A DNA stretch of 25,009 nt, from NCBI GenBank assembly GCA_000447185.1, contig KE646947.1, positions 2,767 to 27,775 of the forward strand, in the 5' to 3' direction. The stretch is from Vairimorpha apis BRL 01 (taxonomy: Eukaryota > Microsporidia > Nosematidae). A program made the position numbers and the translations under genes. The notes under the pieces were generated by a model that saw only the letters and a list, made by a program, of their open reading frames with translations, did no database searches and was not told the DNA's origin. This document shows, in pieces, positions 17,499 through 25,009 of this stretch (positions within the stretch are counted from its first letter, which is position 1; every line of letters begins with the position of its first letter).

Positions 17499-18581
17499 TT
17501 AGAAAAAGTAAATTATTAAGTATAATATTTTTCTATATGAAATTATCATTTTTGAAATATAAAAATTAAAATATTAATTATGTTTACTTAGAAATATCAA
17601 TAAAAAAAATTATTTAATATAAATTATATATAATTTAATTGTTGAAATTGTAACATTTTAATTTTGTTAAATAATAATAGTGTATATTTACATAAAAAAT
17701 TAATGTTTAGTATAAAAAAAATACTTTATCTAAATCATAATTTATATGTTAAAAAATTCATTATGCGATTTTTTAAAAATATTGTAAAATTAATAAAAAA
17801 TATAATTGTGTTAAAATATATATATTTATTTTGTGAAATTTTAACAATAATCTAAAAATGTTTAAAATTAATAAATATATTATTTTTTAAATTAAATTGA
17901 ATAATTATACTAATATAAAAAATTTTAAATAATAAAATCTTATATAAGATTTTTTTAATAATTTTAAATAAATACTAATTTAATAAACTATTTTTTTAAA
18001 ATAATAAATCAGAATTTTAATTAACATAAATATTACTTTTTTAATTTATTATAAAACACATTTAATGATTTTTTATAATGTTTGCAAAAGTAATTTATAA
18101 AATTTTATTTAGTGTAATTGGGTTTATAATTATTGTAAATATAACATAGAATGAATAAAATACGCATTATAAATAACTTTTAAAAATAGTATAAATACAA
18201 AAATTCATCGTGTTGTAATATTACAAATGAAATACAATATAATAATAGAATTAAAATATATCAAAAGTTAGATATAATTTAGTCTTATCTGTTTTTGTAG
18301 ATATTTACTCAAAATATTGTTCTATATAAGTATTTTAAATATCATAGTATAGTAAATAAAAAAAATTGAATTATTATATTTTTCGATATTAATTTACAAA
18401 AAAAATAATTATAAAAGTAAATTTTTATAAAATGCTTATTGATTTTATATATTATTTTTAGTGTAATAAATTAAATTTTGCTAATATATTTTTTATAAAA
18501 AATTTTCATAAAAAATACTTTTTTTTAACACATTAATTAATTTTAAATAAATTTTTAATAAAGATATTAGATGGTAATTTA
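17499..18581. other. AT-rich intergenic stretch
   Basis: About 1.1 kb with no convincing gene. The open frame at 17664-17855 is only K, I, N, L, F and Y codons and is probably chance. Confidence 0.5.
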
Positions 18582-19586
18582 TCATGCAGGTGGATAAAAT
18601 GCACCATATAAAACAGCATAAGCTACACTAAACGCTAAATAATATCTACAATATATCTTAAATAAAAAGTTTTTGTTATATTTATACATATGTGCCATAA
18701 ATATATACACCAAAGGATTATAACTTATAAATCTAAAGTACATGTTTAAATGAAGAAATAAAATTGATAAAATTGTTTGTATAATTAATAATATCTTTAA
18801 ATTTTTTAACAAGGTTTGAGAACAATTTATTTTTAAAAAACAAAATAAATTAAATATAATAAAAGGAAGACTTATCAAAATATTGCTTATATTATTAAAT
18901 GTGTAAAATTTAAAAAATCCTTGATTCCAGTACTTTTTTTGGATATATGAATATGGTATTTTAAAATTTGATATTATATTTATAGACATTTTTGATAGAC
19001 AATATACTTGAAATATTGATATTAAAGATAAGCTCATAAAAAAATATATAATTTTATGTTTTAAAAACAAGCAAAATAAAATACCATTGGATCTACAAAG
19101 ACATAACAATGATATTAAAAACGTACATTGTATATATTTTTTTTCTAAAAATCGTAATATAAGTAATAAGAACAATAACATAAATAGTGTTTCTGTGTAA
19201 AACGAACTTAAAATTATTGAAGAAGGATTGAATATAAAAAAATAAAAAACAGTTCTTGAAATTTCTTCTTCAATTTTATATGATATTTTATATAATAAAA
19301 TTGAATTAATTATAAAAATTGTATTGATAAAAAAAATATATGATAATCCAAAATGTTTAAAAAAATTACTTACTAATGGTAATAAAGGGAAAAAAGCTAA
19401 TTGATGTTCAGAAGTATAACAATTATTTTGAATGCTCGTGAAAAAAACATTATCCCAATTTTGTAAAAAATGATATGAACTTTTATCAAAAGACGGGAAA
19501 AAATAGTATGAAAAAAATGCCAATGAAATGTAAAATATTCTGGATATTAAAGATATAATAATTAAATGCAATAAATTTGATTTCAT
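18582..19586 (-). CDS. GPI18: GPI mannosyltransferase 2 (PIG-V/Gpi18)
   Basis: A 334-residue multi-pass ER membrane enzyme that adds the second mannose (alpha-1,6) to the GPI precursor from dolichol-phosphate-mannose on the lumenal side. Family landmarks in order: NWDNVFF (43-49, the W-D-x-x-x-F motif with its key Asp45), a Tyr then E60 and LAFFPLLPL (63-71), FNPSSIILSSFYTETLF (119-135) with E132, CRSNGILF (164-171), RFISYNPLVYIFMAHM near 285-300, and the C-terminal FYPP. Length is short against about 430-490 in yeast and human, mainly through smaller loops. The frame is intact end to end, even across an A8 tract near 19137-19144. CCC lies three bases before the ATG. Implies that GPI-anchored surface proteins are still made. 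Confidence 0.92.
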   Translation of the reverse strand: MKSNLLHLIIISLISRIFYISLAFFSYYFFPSFDKSSYHFLQNWDNVFFTSIQNNCYTSEHQLAFFPLLPLVSNFFKHFGLSYIFFINTIFIINSILLYKISYKIEEEISRTVFYFFIFNPSSIILSSFYTETLFMLLFLLLILRFLEKKYIQCTFLISLLCLCRSNGILFCLFLKHKIIYFFMSLSLISIFQVYCLSKMSINIISNFKIPYSYIQKKYWNQGFFKFYTFNNISNILISLPFIIFNLFCFLKINCSQTLLKNLKILLIIQTILSILFLHLNMYFRFISYNPLVYIFMAHMYKYNKNFLFKIYCRYYLAFSVAYAVLYGAFYPPA

Positions 19587-19589
19587 AAT

Positions 19590-19592
19590 GGG
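19590..19592 (-). promoter_or_regulatory. CCC start-proximal motif
   Basis: CCC on the minus strand, three bases from the ATG of GPI18. Confidence 0.65.
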
Positions 19593-21472
19593 TTTTTCAT
19601 TTTATATATAACTAAAATAAAACATTTTATTTTTTGACGCATATCATTTAAATATAAATTAATTTTTTTTAAATTTAAAATCATTTTTAATATTTTATAT
19701 TAATAATACAAAAAATATGTAAAATCTTTATATTTTATAAAAATAATTTTAATATAATTTAGATTTTTTTGACGTTATAAACAAATATAAATAAAATTAT
19801 TTTCTAAAAAAATTTACATCCATTTTTATAATATAAAATATTTTTATGTAAACTTTTTATATAAAATTTTTAATTTTAAAATTTTGTTTATATTTTATTT
19901 TAAAAAATTAAATTGTATTTGTTAATTTAATTTAAATATATATCACAAATTTTTTCAAATTTTGTAATTTTAAAATAAAGTTTATTATATTAGTTTCTCT
20001 GTAAAATTTTTTATAATTTTAGTACACACAAATAAAGTAATATATAAAAAAAATTTAATGTTCAAAAATTTTTGATTAAGTAAATAAAAAATATATATTT
20101 AATATATTTGTATTTTCTCATAAAATCTATAATTAAAATGAGATTAATAATTTATAAATAATTTATATCATTTTTTAAATATATATAATTCATTAATGAA
20201 TAAATTTAATCAATTATTTTTTTTTAATATTTAGAATAAGGTAATTTTAAATAAAATTTTTCAAAATTACAAAATTAAAAATAATTCAGAAAATAGTAAA
20301 TTTTTATTGCTACAATAATAAACTGTAGAATTATGTATATTTTTTAAAAATTATTTTAAACAACCTATTAAGATATATTATGAATTTTTAATATCGCTTT
20401 AAACAAGAAAACTGGTTTGTATGTTCAAAAATAATAGTTTAATAAAATAAACTTTATTAACAAAAAAGTTTACTTTTTTATTTTAAGTTTTAAAAATTTT
20501 ACATTTTTAATATACTATAAAATATAATTTTACATGTTTGAAAACAATATAAAAAAACAAATATTTCATATTTTGTAATTTTAAAAATACAAATTTTTTA
20601 ACAATATTTAATTATTAAATATCCTAATTGTTTAAAAAAAAACTTTCTATATTAAAATAATATCAGTATTATAAATTTTAAGTTTTCAATTTATTATGTT
20701 ATATGAAAATATTAAAATTAAGATTTATTATAATAGATAATTGTTGTATAAAGTATTTTTTTTGTAATTGTATCTGGTACAAATTTACAATCATAAGCAA
20801 ATATATAAATAAAAATAATAGCTACATAATATGTCAGTATCATTTAAAAAAAACAAATATTTACTAAATGTATTTAAATATACTATAATTACTTTAAAAA
20901 TTTTAATTTTTTAATAATTTAGTTTTAAAATTTAAATAAACCTATATAATTTTATTTAGATATTGATTTAAATCATTTATATATATAAGCAAAATAAATA
21001 AAAGTATTATGAATGCATTTTTAAAAATGTATATTTAATCAATAATTTGTAATAAAAAATGAATTTTAAAAATTTACAACATTTTCATAAAATATATATT
21101 TTTTTCGACATGGGCTTATAAATTTAAAAAAAAAATTTTAAACGATACAAAAGTTCACAAAATTTAAATATAATTAAAAAAATATATTTATTTTGTACAT
21201 ATTTATTTTGTCATAATTAAAATGTTTTTTCGATTTGATTTTATATATTGGTTAAATTTAAATTATATTAATCTGATATTTCTTAATTGTATTTAAATTA
21301 AAGTTTTTTTATCTTTACTTTTTTGACATTTTTTGTTTACTCCATATCTTTTAATTAAAATTTGTTTACATCAAATTGTCAATCCTTTAAAAAATATTAT
21401 AAAATAAAAATTTTGAAAAACAACAAAATTCTAATTTATCAATAATTATATATTAATTATATTAAAAAATAA
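19593..21472. other. Longest gene-free stretch of the window
   Basis: Nearly 1.9 kb of extremely AT-rich DNA, divergent between GPI18 and the thioesterase. I see no gene, no RNA gene and no clean repeat. Several AT-rich blocks look alike by eye, but the alphabet is effectively two letters and such likeness is weak evidence. Confidence 0.5.
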
Positions 21473-22324
21473 AACCTAAATTCATGGAATTTTAAATTTG
21501 AAACAAAATGGAAAAACAAGTTTATTGGCACTAATCTATGGTCTCCATTTAAAGGATATGCAACATTTGGAGGACAGCTTGCTGCACAATCTTTATGTGC
21601 AGGTTTACTAACTATTTCTTCTGATTCATTGCCGTCAATTTTACATACATTGTTTATTAATCCTGGAGATCCTAATAAACCTATAGAATATGAAGTAGAA
21701 ATTTTAAAAAATGGGAATAGTATACAAATGAGAAATATTATAGGAAGACAAGATGGAATTCTTATTGTACAAACTTGTATATCTTGCAGCAAAAAAGAAA
21801 TAACCTTAAAAGAAATTTTGTATGATGTTAAAATTTACAAAGATAATTTTATATCTTTAATGAAATATATTGATTTGCATTTTGAAGAAAATAACGAACT
21901 TAGAAAAAAGCAAATAGAATTTATTAAAGAAAATCTAGGTGTATTAAATAATTCATTTTATATTGAAGTAGGAGAGTTTAGAGATAATACTAGACAAATT
22001 AAAATTACATTTTTAAATGATCTAAAAGATAATAATCAATTTAGTATGTTTGTTACACTTTTATCAGATTTACTGGTTGTTGAATCTGCTTTATTATCTT
22101 TAAATTTAAAATTATTTAGTAAAGAATTACATAAAATATCTTCTATTGATCATAATTTGTATTTCGTATCCTGTGAACTACCAAAAGATAAAACAATTTA
22201 CTATATTTTAGAGTGTTCAAGCGTCAAAGAGTCAAAAGCAAATATTATGGGAAAAATTTGCACAAGTGATGGAAAATTAATATGTACGACCTCACAACAA
22301 GCATTAGTAAGACTGAAAAAATAA
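21473..22324 (+). CDS. Acyl-CoA thioesterase, TesB/ACOT8 type, 5' end out of frame
   Basis: Hydrolyses acyl-CoA to free fatty acid and CoA; double hot-dog fold. The frame is open from 21473 (after a TAA at 21470) to 22324, about 283 codons, close to the family's 286-320. Landmarks: NKFIGTNLWSPFKGYATFGG then QLAAQSL (the F-G-G-Q segment), LHTLFINPGDPNKPIEYEVE, LLSDLLVVESAL with the catalytic-type Asp, SIDHNLYF with Ser in the Thr position before I-D-H, and TTSQQALVRLKK with the terminal Gln. The frame has no ATG before the conserved core. The ATG at 21484 would join if TTTT at 21490-21493 were one base shorter; the ATG at 21508 would join if the A5 at 21512-21516 were one shorter. No PTS1 peroxisomal signal (ends LKK). 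No CCC upstream, only CCT. Confidence 0.87.
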   Translation, partial: NLNSWNFKFETKWKNKFIGTNLWSPFKGYATFGGQLAAQSLCAGLLTISSDSLPSILHTLFINPGDPNKPIEYEVEILKNGNSIQMRNIIGRQDGILIVQTCISCSKKEITLKEILYDVKIYKDNFISLMKYIDLHFEENNELRKKQIEFIKENLGVLNNSFYIEVGEFRDNTRQIKITFLNDLKDNNQFSMFVTLLSDLLVVESALLSLNLKLFSKELHKISSIDHNLYFVSCELPKDKTIYYILECSSVKESKANIMGKICTSDGKLICTTSQQALVRLKK

Positions 22325-23554
22325 ATTTTTTTGTGTTTTTTTAATTGAAAAAATCTAGATTAATGTTATTAAATAAAATTTAAACTAAAGTTGATTTAAA
22401 ATTTACGAATTTGTATCAAAAATTGTATTTTTATTAATAAATTGAAATATGGTAGTACATTTTTTTAAAAGTATATAAATGTAGTATTTAAATGTTTTGT
22501 AGATTATAAAAATGAAAAATTAAAATTTTTAAATATTTGAATATTTAAAAAGTCAGTAAGATTAATATATATTCAATTAAAACAGTTTTAAATATTTTAG
22601 ATGTTTTAAAAATTAATTTTGAAATACAGGATCTAAAATCATATTTTATAAATTAATTAAATCAATCTATAAAATTTTAAATAATTTATTAAATAAATAT
22701 GTTTATTTTTTCTTTAACTTCTAATTTTGTTTTGTAAATATCCTAATTAAAATCGACTTATATATCTTTGTTAATTATTTCAAAAAAATTGTAATAAATT
22801 AAAACTTTTATTATAAAATAAATTTATAATTTATTAAAACAAATACAAAATTGTAAAAATAGTAGTTTTTAAGATTTCAGTTTATATAATTTTATGTTGT
22901 ATTAAAACATTTTGTTATATTTATAAAAAATTAAATTATTATTTTTACAAACAATTTAATTTACAATTTAATACTTTTTATGTTACAAATTAAATATAAA
23001 ATTGTATAAACAAAGTATAATTATAATATATTCTAGTTAATTAAAAACTAATTTAAAAATTTTTCTATTTACATTATCAATATTTTTAATTTTTTTTGTA
23101 ATTATATTTAACAACCATATTTAATATAAATATATTAAAATTAATAATTTTTTCTGAACAATTTTTTATGTTTTTTTATAAATATTAGTTATATTCATAA
23201 GTAAACGATTGTTAAGTTAAATTAAAATTTTTTATTTTTTTATATAAAATTGATATAAAAAATGTAATAATAGAAATTAAATTTAAATCTATGTAAAAAT
23301 ATTTAAAAACTTCAAATTAACCTTTTTTTAAAGTTCCAAGACTATTTAGGAAATAAAATATATTTAGATGCTACAAAAAATCAAATAAAAAAGAGCTATT
23401 ATAAAAAAATATATTTAATAATAACAAAAATTTTTATTTTATATCGAATACTATTAATTAATCAATAAAATTAATATTTTAATTTTTATTCCCTTATTAT
23501 AATTAAAATAATATATTCAGTTGCAGAATTGCATTAAAATGTTATAAATTTATA
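22325..23554. other. AT-rich intergenic stretch
   Basis: About 1.2 kb between the thioesterase and HECT genes. No gene or RNA seen. A CCC lies at 23491-23493, 61 nt before the likely HECT start, further away than usual. Confidence 0.5.
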
Positions 23555-24883
23555 ATGTCATACAGTATTACACAACAACCAACATTTGAACATAATTATC
23601 AAAACATTTTTACAAGATAGATCAGATGACAAAATCATTAAAACTAATGAAGTTCAAATTTTAGACAAAAGTTACAAATTAGATGAATTAGTAAATGACT
23701 TTAATAAAGATAAAATTTTAAAAATATTTCAATTGAAAAAAAATACTTAAAAATAAGAAAAATATATACTAATGTTCGTTACATAGATATTTCAAGAAAA
23801 AAATTATTAAATGATACTTTTAAAAAAATAATGGCACTTGATGAAAAATCGTTTATTACATCTAGACTTAGAATTGTTTTTAAAGATGAACTCGGAGATG
23901 ATTGTTCAGGTTTAACTAAAGAATGGCTTAATTTGATTTTTAATGAAATTTTTAAAGAAAAATATAATTTGTTTTCTCCGACATTTGATAATAGCTCAGA
24001 ATTTATAATTAAATATTCTGAAAATGTTAATAATGATTTAATTCTAAAATATAAATTCATCGGAAGATTATTAAATCAAGCTTTTATAAATAATGTTTCC
24101 TTAAATTTTCCATGTGAATGGTTTATTTTTCATTTTTTAACAAGAAAACAAATTTTTTTAAATGATGTAAAAAAATATGATTCAGAATATTATATTGTTC
24201 TGGAAAATATTTATAAATTTATAAAAAATGAAAATAACATTCAACCAACAATGAAATTTCAAGATATTTATTTTGATGGTCATAATTATTGTGAAGTAAA
24301 TCTTAAAGAAAATGGAAATAATATATATGTTACAAAAGAAAACGTTGAAGAGTTTATACATTTAAAAATTCAAATGAAATACATAGGTAATATAAAAAAG
24401 CAACTATATGCTTTAAGAGAAGGATTTGAAGAAATAATATATCCTGATATTTATAGAAATTATAATTGGAAACAACTACAATTAGATATTTGTGGGATTA
24501 GAAGAATTGAAATGAAAGATTGGATCGAAAACAGCGTTTATAGACTTGCACCATTGAGTGATAAAACATTTATATATCTTTTTTGGCAAATTGTAAATAA
24601 TTATACTACTGAACAAAAATCAAAATTATTGTATTTTGTAACTTCTCAATATTGGCCACCTTATGGTGGATTTAAAAATTTAAAGGGAAAAAGTAGTAAT
24701 TTTGTATGTCCTTTTAATATTTTAGAGCTTAATGAAGACAGTTCTAAATTTGGTTTTGATTGTGCTATAAATGCTCGTACATGTACTAATACTCTTTATT
24801 TGCCCAATATAAACGATAAAAAAATATTAAAAAAATTGTTGGATTGTGCCATTGAAAAATTTGATGGTTTTAATTGTGTTTAA
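23555..24883 (+). CDS. HECT-type E3 ubiquitin ligase, broken by two frameshifts near the 5' end
   Basis: Accepts ubiquitin from an E2 on a Cys and passes it to substrates. The intact part (from about 23744) covers the HECT domain: ISRKKLLNDTFKKIM, RLRIVFKDELGDDCSGLTKE then WLNL, ICGIRRIEMKDWIENSVY, FVTSQYWPPYGGFKNL, and RTCTNTLYLP with the catalytic Cys codon at 24782-24784. It ends GFNCV with Phe at position -4, as in active HECT ligases. The 5' part needs two corrections. MSYSITQQPTFEHNYQN (from the ATG at 23555) runs to a T5 at 23607-23611; one T fewer leads into LQDRSDDKIIKTNEVQILDK and on to the A8 at 23736-23743; one A more joins the HECT frame. Net length is about 442 residues, essentially a HECT domain plus a short N-terminus with no WW, C2 or ankyrin domains. 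Confidence 0.88.
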
Positions 24884-25009
24884 AATTTACTTAATTAATT
24901 TGTTAAAAATCAAATAAAATTTTTTTGCTTTAATATTTATATGTTTTTCTTTAATTTACAAACTTTAATCAAACTTAAAATTTTAAAATTTATGTATATA
25001 AACAAATAT
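24884..25009. other. Downstream AT-rich end of window
   Basis: Only 126 nt follow the HECT stop; nothing can be called. Confidence 0.4.

Noticed and set aside
17664..17855. 63-residue frame with hydrophobic content
   Set aside because: Restricted K/I/L/N/F composition and no start motif; typical of AT-rich noncoding DNA.
21457..21792. Minus-strand 111-residue frame with several Cys and Pro
   Set aside because: Antisense to the conserved thioesterase core.
23779..24060. Minus-strand 93-residue frame
   Set aside because: Antisense to the HECT domain.
1..25009. tRNA, rRNA, CRISPR array, bacterial operon or prophage
   Set aside because: No T-loop-like GTTCRANYC with a pairing acceptor stem, no rRNA landmarks, no regularly spaced repeats, and all recognised proteins are eukaryotic.

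Overview
The window looks like a gene-sparse piece of a very AT-rich microsporidian nuclear genome. The proteins are eukaryotic (HECT ubiquitin ligase, B-type cyclin, GPI mannosyltransferase, SNARE, mRNA-export adaptor, two DRG-partner proteins). They are shorter than fungal or animal relatives, and I see no introns. Eight gene starts carry a C3-4 run 0-17 nt upstream of the ATG in DNA that otherwise has almost no C or G runs. This is the CCC/GGG-type start-proximal signal described in microsporidia. The relic retroelement C-terminus also looks like non-LTR elements of microsporidia. The species cannot be named from this.

Layout. 1-1273: AT-rich DNA with a decayed coding-like island. 1274-1927 (-): tail-anchored protein. 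2883-3345 (-): 3' end of a dead non-LTR retrotransposon with an endonuclease-like domain. 3942-4684 (+): ZC3H15/Tma46 (DFRP1) with one frame break. 4789-5139 (-): small coiled protein, possibly Sfr1/Mei5-like. 5389-5640: second relic island. 6530-7150 (-): mitotic-type cyclin. 8478-9023 (+): unknown helical protein. 9661-10101 (-): RG/RN-rich protein ending in a UAP56/Sub2-binding motif (Yra1/ALYREF type, no RRM). 10450-10870: third relic island. 11254-11985 (-): tetraspanin-like membrane protein. 12340-12591 (+): doubtful small gene. 13385-13560: fourth relic island. 13995-14594 (-): multi-pass membrane protein. 16056-16268 (+): small gene with unusually GC-rich codons. 16537-16930 (+): RWDD1/Gir2 (DFRP2) with two frame breaks. 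16987-17484 (-): Use1-like SNARE. 18582-19586 (-): GPI18/PIG-V. 21473-22324 (+): TesB/ACOT8-type acyl-CoA thioesterase without an in-frame ATG. 23555-24883 (+): HECT ligase in three reading-frame segments.

The genes do not form one pathway and each seems to have its own start signal. Two groups stand out. Both known partners of the DRG translation GTPases (DFRP1 and DFRP2) lie in the window. ER/secretory functions recur (Use1-like SNARE, GPI mannosyltransferase, tetraspanin-like and tail-anchored proteins).

The most provocative observation is that three conserved genes are interrupted at A8 tracts, four tracts in all. In each case one extra A restores family-conserved sequence, yet other A8 tracts in the window are in frame. 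Homopolymer miscalls, strain decay or transcript slippage could explain this; sequence alone cannot choose. More than half of the window is AT-rich DNA in which I see no gene.
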